Positions 32,814 to 41,505 of a stretch of DNA of 64,000 nt are shown here, piece after piece. Below the pieces are notes generated by a model. The model saw only the letters and a program-made list of their open reading frames with translations. It was not told the DNA's origin and made no database searches. Numbering within the stretch: the stretch's first letter is position 1; every line of letters begins with the position of its first letter. The DNA comes from Pelomonas sp. Root1444 (GTDB taxonomy: Bacteria; Pseudomonadota; Gammaproteobacteria; Burkholderiales; Burkholderiaceae_C): NCBI RefSeq assembly GCF_001426885.1, contig NZ_LMFP01000013.1, positions 236,659 to 300,658 on the forward strand, in the 5' to 3' direction. Made by a program: the position numbers and the translations under genes.

Positions 32814-33593
32814 TCAGCGCGGGAGCGGGCGGATCCTGATATTCCTGAACCACACCGGCTGCGATTCAGCCTGCAGCGCGATGTGGCCGAACGACAGCTG
32901 CAGCGGCGCGCCCGCGGCCAGCAAGGCCTTGGCGCTGTCGTCCTTGGGGTCGAGCTGCGGGCGCTGGTAGCGCAGCACCTCGGCGCCATTGATGCGGTGG
33001 ATGACCTCGTCGTTGCCGTGCACCTCGACCTCCACCGCCACCCATTCGTCGACGGGGAAGAGCTTGGAGGTCGAGTCGATGATGTGGTCGGTGCGCAGCT
33101 TGCCGTCGATCTCCAGGTTCGTGCCCGGCGTGACGACGTTGCCCGTCTGCCGGCCGGCGCTGGCACCCACGCTGAGGAACTGGAACTCCATGCTGACCGG
33201 CCAGGCCTGGTTCAGGCCGATCGTCAACGGTGACTGCGCGTGGATCATCACGCCGCTGTTGAGCTTGGCCCAGGGCGGCGCGTCGGCCATGGCGGTGCCG
33301 GTGATGCGGTACTCCAGGCGCAGGACGTAGTGCGAGTAGGCGAGGTTGGAGTACAGGTGGCCGAAGCGCTCCTCGAACTTGCCGTAGCCGTCGTAGCCGA
33401 CCTTGAGGATGCCGTCCTCGACGCGGAAGGTGTTGGCGTGGTTGTCGCCGAGCGGGTGCTTGTTGATCTTGACGGTCCAGCCGGACAGGTCGCGGCCGTT
33501 GAACAGCGAATGCCATCCGCCGTCGTCCGCACCCCAGGCGGGCACGGCCGCCAGCGCCAGGGCGGCCCACATCGATGCGCAAAGCTTCTTCAT
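32814..33593 (-). CDS. Exported DUF1080 (3-keto-disaccharide hydrolase-type) protein
   Basis: This 259-residue protein has a signal peptide at about 1-21 followed by one DUF1080 jelly-roll (concanavalin-like) domain. The hallmark GGWHSLFNGRDLSGW opens the domain, FEERFGHLYSNLAYSHYVLRLEYR and KLNSGVMIHAQ lie in the middle, and PVWFRNIRIRPL closes it. Some family members hydrolyse 3-keto-glycosides or bind polysaccharides. Lying between importer permease and GH43 genes, it is likely periplasmic and involved in the same glycan. No 3-keto-forming oxidase is visible in the window. Confidence 0.85.
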   Translation of the reverse strand: MKKLCASMWAALALAAVPAWGADDGGWHSLFNGRDLSGWTVKINKHPLGDNHANTFRVEDGILKVGYDGYGKFEERFGHLYSNLAYSHYVLRLEYRITGTAMADAPPWAKLNSGVMIHAQSPLTIGLNQAWPVSMEFQFLSVGASAGRQTGNVVTPGTNLEIDGKLRTDHIIDSTSKLFPVDEWVAVEVEVHGNDEVIHRINGAEVLRYQRPQLDPKDDSAKALLAAGAPLQLSFGHIALQAESQPVWFRNIRIRPLPR

Positions 33594-33613
33594 GGGCAGC
33601 TCCGGTGCGGCGC

Positions 33614-34582
33614 TCAGCTGGCCGCCTTCTTGAGAGACAGCAGCCGCTGCACGGCGCAGAAGACGAACAGCAGCGCGCCGATGACGATCTTGGTCCACCA
33701 GGAGCTGAGCGTGCCGTCGAAGGCGATCAGCGTCTGGATCAGGCCCAGCACCAGCACGCCGGACAGCGCACCGGCCACGTAGCCATAACCGCCCGTCAGC
33801 ACCGTGCCGCCGATGACGACGGCGGCGATCGCGTCCAGCTCCACACCCTGGCCATGCTGGCCATAGCCGCTGAGCATGTAGAACGCGAACAGCAGGCCGG
33901 CCAGCGACGCGCAGAAGCCGCTGAGCGCATAGACGGCGACCTTGGTGCGGCCGACGTTCAGGCCCATCATCAGCGCCGAGGCCTCGCTGCCGCCCAGCGC
34001 GTAGATGGTGCGGCCGAAGGCGGTGCAATGCGCGATCCACAGGCCCAGGCCCAGCACCACCAACGCGATGACCGCACCGGGCGACAGGAAGGCGCCACCA
34101 AAGAGCGGGATCTGCGTCTGCGACAGCGCGACGAACAGCGGCGCGTCGATGGTGACGCTGTCGACGCTGATCAGGAAGCACAGGCCGCGCGCCAGGAACA
34201 TGCCGGCCAGCGTGACGATGAAGGGCTGCAGCTTGAAGACGTGGATGACACCGCCCTGCAGCGCGCCGAAGGCCGCGCCGCCGAGCAGCACGAGCACGAT
34301 GACGGCTTCCGCCGGCCATTGCGCGACCTGCAGCAGCCAGGCGGCGACCATGGTGGTCAGCGCCAGCACCGAGCCCACCGACAGGTCGATGCCGCCGGAC
34401 AGGATGACGAAGCTCATGCCCACCGCGATGACGAGCAGGAAGGCGTTGTCGATGAGCAGGTTGAGCACGACCTGCGTGGACGCGAAGCCGGTGTAGTTGG
34501 CGGCGCCGGCGATGAAGAGCACCGCCATCAGCACGACGCTGACCCAGCTGGTGAAAGAAGGGGCAGAGAGAAGACGCTTCAT
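33614..34582 (-). CDS. yjfF: Furanose ABC transporter permease, YjfF-like
   Basis: This 322-residue CUT2 (ribose-type) permease has about eight to ten membrane segments. The family blocks VGMSFVILSGGIDLSVGSVLALT, VTLAGMFLARGLCFLI and AIAAVVIGGTVLTGGYG are present. Together with the next gene it makes the heterodimeric channel typical of YtfT-YjfF. Its start overlaps the YtfT-like stop by 4 bp. The gene order binding protein-ATPase-(GH31)-permease-permease resembles ytfQRT-yjfF with a glycosidase inserted. Confidence 0.9.
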   Translation of the reverse strand: MKRLLSAPSFTSWVSVVLMAVLFIAGAANYTGFASTQVVLNLLIDNAFLLVIAVGMSFVILSGGIDLSVGSVLALTTMVAAWLLQVAQWPAEAVIVLVLLGGAAFGALQGGVIHVFKLQPFIVTLAGMFLARGLCFLISVDSVTIDAPLFVALSQTQIPLFGGAFLSPGAVIALVVLGLGLWIAHCTAFGRTIYALGGSEASALMMGLNVGRTKVAVYALSGFCASLAGLLFAFYMLSGYGQHGQGVELDAIAAVVIGGTVLTGGYGYVAGALSGVLVLGLIQTLIAFDGTLSSWWTKIVIGALLFVFCAVQRLLSLKKAAS

Positions 34583-35583
34583 GCGGTCCTCCGCGACCAG
34601 ATGGACGACTGCGAGATGCAGACCGCGAACACGACGATGGCCTTGACGACCATGGTCACCTGCGGCGGCACGCCCATGGCGTAGATGGTGGAGGTCAGCG
34701 TCTGGATGATCAGCGCGCCGATGAGGCTGCCGGCCAGGCTGAACTTGCCGCCGCTGAGCTGCCCGCCGCCCAGCGTGACCGCCAGGATGGCGTCCAGCTC
34801 CAGCAGCAGGCCGGCGTTGTTGGCGTCGGCGCTCTTGATGTTGGACGAGATCATCAGCCCGGCCAGGCCCGCGCCCAGGCTGCAGTAGACGTAGACGAAG
34901 AACACGATGGCCGCGGTGCGCACGCCGGCCAGGCGGGCGGCGACGGGGTTGATGCCGACGGTCTGGATGAACAGGCCCAGCGCGGTGCGCTTCATCAGCA
35001 GCGCAGTGAGGCCGCCGACCGTCGCCACGACGAACAGCGACACCGGCAGGCCCAGCAGGTAGCCGCCGCCGAGCCAGAAGAAGCTCGCGGGCTCGTAGAC
35101 GGTGATGATCTGGCCGTCGGTCAGCAGCTGCGCCAGGCCGCGGCCGGCGACCATCAGGATCAGCGTCGCGATGATGGGCTGCAGGCCCAGCGCCGACACG
35201 AGCAGGCCGTTCCACAGCCCGCACAGCAGCGCCGCGCCCAGCGCCGCCGCGAAGGCGATCGCCAGGCCGTGCGAGCCGACCAGCACGCAGGCCACCGTGC
35301 CGGCGATGGCGACGACGGCGCCCACCGACACGTCGATGCCGCGCGTGGCGATGACCAGCGTCATGCCCAGCGCCGCCAGCATCAGCGGTGCGGCGCGGTG
35401 CAGGATGTCGATGAGGCTGCCGTAGAGGTGGCCGTCCTTGATTTCGAGGTGCAGGAAGCCGGGCACGAAGAGGGCCGCGACGGCCAGCAGCAGCGCCAGC
35501 GCAGCGAGCGGCCGGGCCAGCGGATGGCGCCAGAAGGAGGAGGGCGCAGGAGGAGAAGACATGGCAAGCGTGGAAGAACTCAT
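34579..35583 (-). CDS. ytfT: Furanose ABC transporter permease, YtfT-like
   Basis: This 334-residue CUT2 permease has a short cytoplasmic N-terminus rich in Ser/Pro and then hydrophobic helices. Typical blocks are LGMTLVIATRGIDVSVGAVVAIAG, LILMVAGRGLAQLLTDGQIITV, VGINPVAARLAGVR and LDAILAVTLGGGQLSGGKF. The GRGLAQLLTDGQIIT pattern is characteristic of YtfT-type galactofuranose permeases. Both ends overlap neighbours by 4 bp (GH31 upstream, YjfF-like downstream), so expression is coupled to the glycosidase. Confidence 0.91.
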   Translation of the reverse strand: MSSSTLAMSSPPAPSSFWRHPLARPLAALALLLAVAALFVPGFLHLEIKDGHLYGSLIDILHRAAPLMLAALGMTLVIATRGIDVSVGAVVAIAGTVACVLVGSHGLAIAFAAALGAALLCGLWNGLLVSALGLQPIIATLILMVAGRGLAQLLTDGQIITVYEPASFFWLGGGYLLGLPVSLFVVATVGGLTALLMKRTALGLFIQTVGINPVAARLAGVRTAAIVFFVYVYCSLGAGLAGLMISSNIKSADANNAGLLLELDAILAVTLGGGQLSGGKFSLAGSLIGALIIQTLTSTIYAMGVPPQVTMVVKAIVVFAVCISQSSIWSRRTA

Positions 35584-38492
35584 GGGGTCGGGAACTGCAG
35601 CGCCGTCGCTTTGCCGCGGTAGAGGACGGACCGGGGCTTCGTGCCGCGGCCGGACGCGTCCATCAGCGTCACGTTGAAGCGGCGTTGCTCGACGAGGCCG
35701 GGGAAGCGGCCGTCCCGCGCGCCGACGTTCAGCACGCGGCGGGCGTCGTCCCAGCGCAGCGTGACGGTGGCGCGCTCGCCGGCTTCATAACGGTAGGTCT
35801 CGCCGTCGTCCTCGTAGAGCGTGAACTGCGCGTCGGCGCCGGGGTAGATGCGGATGTCGTAGGGCGCGTCGGGCTTCTGGCCGACATGCTCGACGACCGG
35901 GCCCATGGGCACGATGCTGCCGGCGCGCACGAACAGCGGGAATTCGTCGAGCCTGTACTCGCGCGCCACCGACTGGCCGCCGGCGTGGGGCTTGCCGGTC
36001 CAGAAGTCGAACCAGGTGCTGCCGGCCGGCAGCAGCGTGGCCTGGCGCTTGTCGACGTTGCGCTGCGCGTCGGCCAGCGCCAGCAGCTGGGCCGGCGTGC
36101 GCCACGCCAGACGCAGCTTGCGGCCGTAGGCGTCCTGGTAGAAGTCGATGCGCAGGCGCAGAGCCTGGCCCGCCGCCAGCTTGACGCGCGTGCCCTCGAA
36201 GCGGGGCGCGCCGTTCTTCCAGTCGTCGACGACGAGCTTGTCGTCCAGCCACAGACGGAAGCCGTCGTCGCCTTCCAGGCCGATCTCGTACTCGCCGGCC
36301 TCCGGCGCGACGAGGGTGCCCTGCCAGCGCGCCGAGAACTGGTTGAGGCCTTGCAGGCCGGGCGGCACGCTGCCCAGCGGCGCGGGCGGCCAGTCGTGGT
36401 CCACCGGGCCGTCGACGGTGCGGCTGGCCGGCTTCTCGAAGTTCATGCCGGAGAAGTACTCCAGCTGCAGCCCGGGCTCGCCGGACGGCGTGCGCAGTGC
36501 GCTGGCGGGGATGGTGGCGGCCGGCGGCACCTCGGGGTAGAGCGTGGAGCGGGTGATGGGCTGCACGAGGAAGGCCGGGCCGAACATGTAGGTGTCGTCC
36601 ACCTGGCGCAGCGGCTTCTGGTCGGGGAAGTCCATCGCCAGGCCGCGCATCATCACGTAGCCCTCGTCGTGGGCACGCCAGGCCAGGCCGTACAGGTAGG
36701 GCAGCAGGCGGTAGCGCAGCTGGGCGGCCTTCAGCAACGAGTCGTAGACGGCCGGGTCCAGCGTCTTGAACAGGTAGGGCTCGCGCTCGACGTCCGTGCC
36801 GTGGATGCGGTAGATGGGGTTGAAGATGCCGAACTGGTTCCAGCGCGCGTACAGCTCGCGCCAGGCCGGGTTGCGCTCGCCGCCGGCATGCCTGACGAAG
36901 AAGCCGCCGGTGTCCTGCGTCCAGTACGGCATGCCGGCCATGCCGACGTTCAGGCCGCCGGCGATCTGCGCGCGCAGCGTCGCCCAGCTGGCCGTCGTGT
37001 CGCCCGACCAGGGCAGGGCCGCATAGCGCTGCTGGCCGGCCCAGCCGGAGCGGGTCAGCGTCAACGCGCGCTTGGCGCCGCTGGCGCGCTGGCCCTCGTA
37101 GACGCCGCGGGTCGTGACCAGGCTGTAGACGTTCAGGTAGCGCGTGAAGTCGCCCATCGCGTTGCGCCCGAGGCGCTTGATGTCGGCTTCGACCTCGCCG
37201 GGGTCGTGGGCGGCGCCGCCCACTTCGACCTCGGTGCCGTCCATCCACAGCGCGTCCACGCCGATGTCCAGCAGCCCCTTCTTGACGTGCTTGAAGTAGA
37301 TGTCGCGGCCCTCGACGCTGAAGGCGTCGTAGATCTGCGCCTTGCCGGAGATCCAGTGCTTGGGCGCGAAGCGCAGGCCCTTGGCGTCCAGCTCATGGGC
37401 CAGCGCGGTGTCGTCGCCGACCGAGGGCCAGATGGACACCATGAGCTGGGTGTTCAGCTGGCGGTGCAGCGTGTCGACCATGCCGCGCGGGTCGGGGAAG
37501 CGCTCGGCGTTCCAGGTCATGCCGCTCCAGGTGCCGTCCTTGTCGCCGCCCCAGTACTGCCAGTCCTGCACGATGGTGTCGAGCGGGAAATGCTCGGCAC
37601 GGAAGCGCTTGGCGACGTCGAGCAACTGCTGCTGGGTCTTGTAGCGCTCCTTGCTCATGAACAGGCCCAGGGCGCTCTTGGGGAACAGCGGCGCGGCGCC
37701 GGTCAGCTGGCGGTAGCCGGCCATCACGTCGTCCATCGTCGTGCCGGCGACGAGGTAGTAGTCGGCGCCCGCCGGAGCGCTCTCGGCCCAGAAGCGCGCA
37801 CCCTGCGCGTCGTCGGTGAAGCGCATCTTGGAATAGACGTCCCACAGCACGCCCCAGCGGCGCGTCGAGACCATGAAGGGCAGCACGGTGCCGATGTTGG
37901 TCTGCACCATCAGCACGTCGCGGCCGCGGTAGTCCATGTAGGACTCGTTGTACTGGCCCAGGCCGTAGAGCGATTCGTCGGGCGTCAGGCTGAAGGCCTG
38001 CGTCATCGTGTAGCTGGGCGCGCCCGAGATCTCGACCGGCTTGAGCGCGGCCGGCGCCTGCTCGCGCGTGAACAGGCTGCCGTCGGGCTTGTAGAAGGCG
38101 AGCGCGCCGCTGCGCTTGTCGATCTCCACGCGCACGGCGGCGCTGGCCAGCGACAGCGTGTCGCCGGCGTCCTTCACGTCCAGCGACACGGCCTGCGGCG
38201 CGGCCACGACGACCAGGCTGGGCTGGGTCGCGTGGCTCTGGCCCAGGTGGGCCGTCACGCGCACGAGGCCGGGGCCGTAGAACAGGATGTTGCGCGTCAA
38301 CGTGCCGAGCTGCACCTGCGCGCCCGCGGCCAGCGGCGTCCACGCGAAGCCGCGCGCGTCGGGCGTCAACGGCTGGCGCAACGCCTGGCCCTGGGGGTCG
38401 AGGCCGGTCGGTGCCGCGGCGCGGGCGGGCGCCAGCGCGGCCAGGCACAGCAGCGCCAGCGTGGCCAGGGCGGGAAGGGTGCGGACGCTCAT
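35580..38492 (-). CDS. Exported GH31 alpha-xylosidase/alpha-glucosidase with inserted PA14 domain
   Basis: This 970-residue protein has a signal peptide (about 1-25), an N-terminal GH31 beta domain, and a barrel with nucleophile Asp418 in DALWMDGTEVE and acid/base Asp498 in PWSGDTTASW. A PA14 domain lies at about 668-805 (LQLEYFSGMNFEKP through WRTPAQLLAL) within the C-terminal beta region. PA14-carrying GH31 proteins include alpha-xylosidases acting on xyloglucan oligosaccharides (for example the Cellvibrio enzyme), so this is the preferred activity; alpha-glucosidase is the alternative. It sits between the importer ATPase and permease genes, overlapping the permease by 4 bp. Confidence 0.88.
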   Translation of the reverse strand: MSVRTLPALATLALLCLAALAPARAAAPTGLDPQGQALRQPLTPDARGFAWTPLAAGAQVQLGTLTRNILFYGPGLVRVTAHLGQSHATQPSLVVVAAPQAVSLDVKDAGDTLSLASAAVRVEIDKRSGALAFYKPDGSLFTREQAPAALKPVEISGAPSYTMTQAFSLTPDESLYGLGQYNESYMDYRGRDVLMVQTNIGTVLPFMVSTRRWGVLWDVYSKMRFTDDAQGARFWAESAPAGADYYLVAGTTMDDVMAGYRQLTGAAPLFPKSALGLFMSKERYKTQQQLLDVAKRFRAEHFPLDTIVQDWQYWGGDKDGTWSGMTWNAERFPDPRGMVDTLHRQLNTQLMVSIWPSVGDDTALAHELDAKGLRFAPKHWISGKAQIYDAFSVEGRDIYFKHVKKGLLDIGVDALWMDGTEVEVGGAAHDPGEVEADIKRLGRNAMGDFTRYLNVYSLVTTRGVYEGQRASGAKRALTLTRSGWAGQQRYAALPWSGDTTASWATLRAQIAGGLNVGMAGMPYWTQDTGGFFVRHAGGERNPAWRELYARWNQFGIFNPIYRIHGTDVEREPYLFKTLDPAVYDSLLKAAQLRYRLLPYLYGLAWRAHDEGYVMMRGLAMDFPDQKPLRQVDDTYMFGPAFLVQPITRSTLYPEVPPAATIPASALRTPSGEPGLQLEYFSGMNFEKPASRTVDGPVDHDWPPAPLGSVPPGLQGLNQFSARWQGTLVAPEAGEYEIGLEGDDGFRLWLDDKLVVDDWKNGAPRFEGTRVKLAAGQALRLRIDFYQDAYGRKLRLAWRTPAQLLALADAQRNVDKRQATLLPAGSTWFDFWTGKPHAGGQSVAREYRLDEFPLFVRAGSIVPMGPVVEHVGQKPDAPYDIRIYPGADAQFTLYEDDGETYRYEAGERATVTLRWDDARRVLNVGARDGRFPGLVEQRRFNVTLMDASGRGTKPRSVLYRGKATALQFPTP

Positions 38493-38517
38493 GGTGGGCT
38501 TTCGGGGCAGACGCGGA

Positions 38518-40044
38518 TCAGGCCGCGGGCTCGGCCGCGATGACTTCGAGCACGCTGCGCTCGTCCAGCTCGCCGCGGCGGTACTCGCCGGCGGCGCGGC
38601 GGTCGCGCAGCACCAGCACGCGGTCGCTGCAGTGCAGCACCTCGGGCAGCTCGGAGGAGATGAAGAGGATGGACATGCCCGTGCCGTCTTCCTTGTGGGC
38701 CAGCGCGCGCACGGCGTCCATCAGGTCTTCCTTGGCGCGTACGTCGATGCCGCGCGTGGGCTCGTCGAGGATGAGGACGGCCGGCTCGGTCGCCAGCCAG
38801 CGCGCGAGCAAGGCCTTCTGCTGGTTGCCGCCTGACAGTTGCCCGATGGGCGTGTCGGCGCTGGCGGTCTTGATGCCCAGGCGCTTGATGTAGTCGTCGG
38901 CCAGTGCCTGCTGTTGCTCACGACTCATGCACAGGCGCAGGCCCGACCGGGCCTGCAGCGCGAGCAGGATGTTCTCGCGCACCGACAGGTCGAGGATGGC
39001 GCCCTCGTGCTTGCGGTCCTCGGAGCAGAAGGCGATGCCGGCAGCGATGGCCTCGCGCGGCGAATGCCAGCGGCCGCTGCGGCCCTCGGTCTCGACATGG
39101 CCTTCGTCCGCCGTGTCGGCGCCGAACAGCAGGCGCGCGGCCTCGGTGCGGCCCGAGCCGAGCAGGCCCGCGAGGCCCAGCACCTCGCCGCGCTTGAGCT
39201 CCATGTCCAGCGGCTGCAGTGCGCCGCGCCGGCCCAGGCCCACGGCCTTCAGCACGGGCGCGCCGGTCTCGGGGGCGCGGCTGTCCAGGCGGGTGGGCTG
39301 CTGGTCGGGCGGCGCGCCCACCATCTTGTTGACGAGGGCCAGGCGGCTCAGGTCGGCGGCCAGGTACTCGCCCTCGGTCTCGCCGTTGCGCATGACGGTG
39401 ATGCGATCGGCCAGCGCATAGGTCTGGTCGAGGAAGTGGGTGACGAACAGGATGGCCAGGCCCTGGTCGCGCAGGCGGCGCAGCACGGTGAAGAGCCGCT
39501 GCACGGCCGCGTCGTCCAGGCTGGACGTGGGCTCGTCGAGGATGAGCACGCGGGCCGAGATGCGCAGCGCGCGGGCGATGGCGACCATCTGCTGCACGGA
39601 CAGCGAGTAGCGCGACAGCGGCGCCGTGACGTCGATGTCCAGGTCCATCTGCGCGAGCACGCGGCGGGCTTCGGTATGGACGGCGGCCCAGTCGATGCGG
39701 CCCCCACCCAGCCAGGATTTGCGCGGGAAGCGCCCGGCGCAGATGTTCTCGGCCACGCTGAGGTTGGGGCAGAGGTTGACCTCTTGGTAGACGGTGCGGA
39801 TGCCGAGGTCCTGGGCGTCCTCGGTGCGCTTCGGGGCGATGGGGTTGCCGTCGAGCGTGATGGTGCCGGCGTCGGGCTGGTACAGGCCCGTCAGCACCTT
39901 GATCAGCGTGGACTTGCCGGCGCCGTTCTGGCCCATGAGGGCATGCACTTCGCCGGGGAAGAGGCGCAGGCTGACGTCGGTGAGGGCTTTGACGCCGGGG
40001 AAGGATTTGTGGATGCCGGAGAGGTCCAGCACGGGTTTGGTCAC
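38518..40044 (-). CDS. ytfR: Furanose ABC transporter ATP-binding protein, YtfR-like (two ABC domains)
   Basis: This 508-residue duplicated ATPase belongs to the CUT2 class. The first domain has Walker A GQNGAGKST (38-46), signature LSVQQ and Walker B LILDEPTSSLD. The second has the usual degenerate Walker A (LLGSGRTE), signature LSGGNQQK and Walker B LILDEPTRGIDV. Translation starts at GTG 40044 (Met-Thr-Lys-Pro); in-frame codons further upstream run through the repeat element and are not coding. A 473-bp repeat-filled gap separates it from its binding-protein gene, and GH31 follows after 25 bp. Confidence 0.93.
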   Translation of the reverse strand: MTKPVLDLSGIHKSFPGVKALTDVSLRLFPGEVHALMGQNGAGKSTLIKVLTGLYQPDAGTITLDGNPIAPKRTEDAQDLGIRTVYQEVNLCPNLSVAENICAGRFPRKSWLGGGRIDWAAVHTEARRVLAQMDLDIDVTAPLSRYSLSVQQMVAIARALRISARVLILDEPTSSLDDAAVQRLFTVLRRLRDQGLAILFVTHFLDQTYALADRITVMRNGETEGEYLAADLSRLALVNKMVGAPPDQQPTRLDSRAPETGAPVLKAVGLGRRGALQPLDMELKRGEVLGLAGLLGSGRTEAARLLFGADTADEGHVETEGRSGRWHSPREAIAAGIAFCSEDRKHEGAILDLSVRENILLALQARSGLRLCMSREQQQALADDYIKRLGIKTASADTPIGQLSGGNQQKALLARWLATEPAVLILDEPTRGIDVRAKEDLMDAVRALAHKEDGTGMSILFISSELPEVLHCSDRVLVLRDRRAAGEYRRGELDERSVLEVIAAEPAA

Positions 40045-40081
40045 GTCAGTGGCTCCGATAACCGTTGCGTTGGTGGCAAGG

Positions 40082-40470
40082 GTGGTGCCGGGATTTCGCC
40101 CCTGCGGGCGACCTGCTTTGGCTTCGCCCCAAATGCTCAATACCGGATACCAAGCAGCCGGCCTTGGCCGGCTGCTGGATCGGGCTGTTGGCTGTTGGCT
40201 GTTTCGATTCACCCCTTTGGAGCCGCCGAGCATCGCAGGGCGTCGAGGCGCGCGCGCCAGCGCGCTTCGTGGACTGACTCCGCGCAACTGTTTGACCGGA
40301 GCGTAGCGGAGGGAGTTTTGCGCGGGCCTCGGCGACCGAGAAGCGCAGGGAACCCCTCGCGCAGCGAGGGGCGGCGGAATCGGGGCGGTTTTCTTGCCTA
40401 CTTCTTTGGGCGCCCAAAGAAGTAGGTCGCCCGCGGGGGCGAAAACCGAAGGTTTCGCTGAAAGCAAATC
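40082..40470. repeat. Palindrome-rich extragenic repeat element
   Basis: The 473-bp gap between the binding-protein and ATPase genes holds no credible gene but has several strong hairpins. They are an 11-bp stem at 40153-40176, an 8-bp stem at 40353-40371, a perfect loopless 30-bp palindrome at 40397-40426, and a CGCGCAA/TTGCGCG pair spanning about 40280-40323. Motifs GGGATTTCGCCCC (40090) and GGGGGCGAAA (40435) recur near 19691-19726, and the 18-mer at 40441 recurs at 31087. Such composite extragenic palindromic elements are common in related genomes. Being between genes of one transcript, it could change mRNA stability of the two sides. Confidence 0.8.
40397..40426. repeat. Perfect 30-bp palindrome
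   Basis: The half-site CCTACTTCTTTGGGC (40397-40411) is followed directly by its exact reverse complement (40412-40426) with no loop. In RNA it would fold into a very stable hairpin from either strand. No T-run follows on either strand, so terminator function is unlikely. It is the most striking unit of the surrounding repeat element. Confidence 0.9.
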
Positions 40471-40517
40471 CCCGCACGGGCCTTGCCACCAAGCCGAACT
40501 CCGAAAACCGCACGATT

Positions 40518-41474
40518 TCAGTACTTCCGATTCGGCAATTCCTTGGCCGCCACTTCAGCCGGGAACACCCCTTCGTTGACGGTGATGCGCTTCTCCACCG
40601 GCTTCTTGGCCACCACGTCCTTGGCCAGCTGCATCAGCTGCGGTCCCAGCAGCGGGTTGCATTCGACGGTGACGTTCAGCTTGCCGGCCTTCATGGCCTC
40701 GAACGCGCCACGCACGCCGTCGATGGAGATGATGACGATGTCCTGACCCGGCTTCAGCCCGGCTTCCTCGATCGCCTGGATCGCGCCGATCGCCATGTCG
40801 TCGTTGTGCGCGTACAGCACGTCGATCTTCTTGTCGCGCTGCTTCAGGAAAGACTCCATCACTTCCTTGCCCTTGGCGCGCGTGAACTCGCCGGACTGCG
40901 AGCGGATGATCTGCAGCTTGGGGTTGGTCTTGATGACTTCCTCGAAGCCCTTCTTGCGGTCGATGGCCGGGGCCGAGCCCACCGTGCCCTGCAGTTCGAC
41001 GATGTTCAGCGCGGCGCCCGGCGTCTTGGCGGCGCGCTCCAGCAGCCAGCGCGCGGCCTTGCGGCCTTCCTCGACGAAGTCGGAGCCGATGAAGGTGACG
41101 TACAGCGACGGGTCGGCGACCTTGACGGCGCGGTCGGTCAGGATGACGGGGATGCCCGCCGTCTTGGCTTCCTTCAGCACCGTGTCCCAGCCGGACTCCA
41201 CGACCGGCGAGAAGGCGATGACGTCGACCTTCTGCGCGATGAAGCTACGGATGGCCTTGACCTGGTTTTCCTGCTTCTGCTGCGCGTCAGCAAATTTCAA
41301 TGTGATGCCGGCTTCCTTGGCCGCGGCCTTGATGGAGGCGGTGTTGGCGGTGCGCCATTCGCTCTCGGCGCCGACCTGCGAGAAGCCCATGACGAGGGGT
41401 GCGGCCAGGGCGCCGAAGGCGGGCAGCGACAGGGCTGCGGCAAGCAGCGTGCGGCGGGCGATGAGCTTGATCAT
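40518..41474 (-). CDS. ytfQ: Furanose-binding periplasmic protein, YtfQ-like
   Basis: This 318-residue type I periplasmic binding protein has a signal peptide at about 1-25. It tracks E. coli YtfQ (galactofuranose-binding) block by block: GFSQVGAESEWR, ADAQQKQENQVKAIRSFIAQ, APVVESGW-like SPVVESGWD, VELQGTVGSAPAIDRKKGF, RSQSGEFTRAKGKEVMESF and YAHNDDMAIGAIQAIEEAGLKPG. Galactofuranose or L-arabinofuranose, which have similar ring geometry, are the likely ligands; the surrounding arabinofuranosidases favour the latter. The gene lies 31 bp after GH127/146. Confidence 0.93.
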   Translation of the reverse strand: MIKLIARRTLLAAALSLPAFGALAAPLVMGFSQVGAESEWRTANTASIKAAAKEAGITLKFADAQQKQENQVKAIRSFIAQKVDVIAFSPVVESGWDTVLKEAKTAGIPVILTDRAVKVADPSLYVTFIGSDFVEEGRKAARWLLERAAKTPGAALNIVELQGTVGSAPAIDRKKGFEEVIKTNPKLQIIRSQSGEFTRAKGKEVMESFLKQRDKKIDVLYAHNDDMAIGAIQAIEEAGLKPGQDIVIISIDGVRGAFEAMKAGKLNVTVECNPLLGPQLMQLAKDVVAKKPVEKRITVNEGVFPAEVAAKELPNRKY

Positions 41475-41505
41475 TGGGGAGGTCTCCGTTGGGTGGTTGG
41501 GCTGT

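Noticed and set aside
40046-40513. 155-codon open frame on the minus strand between the furanose binding-protein and ATPase genes
   Set aside because: It runs entirely through the palindromic repeat element, is rich in Arg/Ser/Pro, and has no recognisable domain. Similar frames arise wherever this repeat family occurs.
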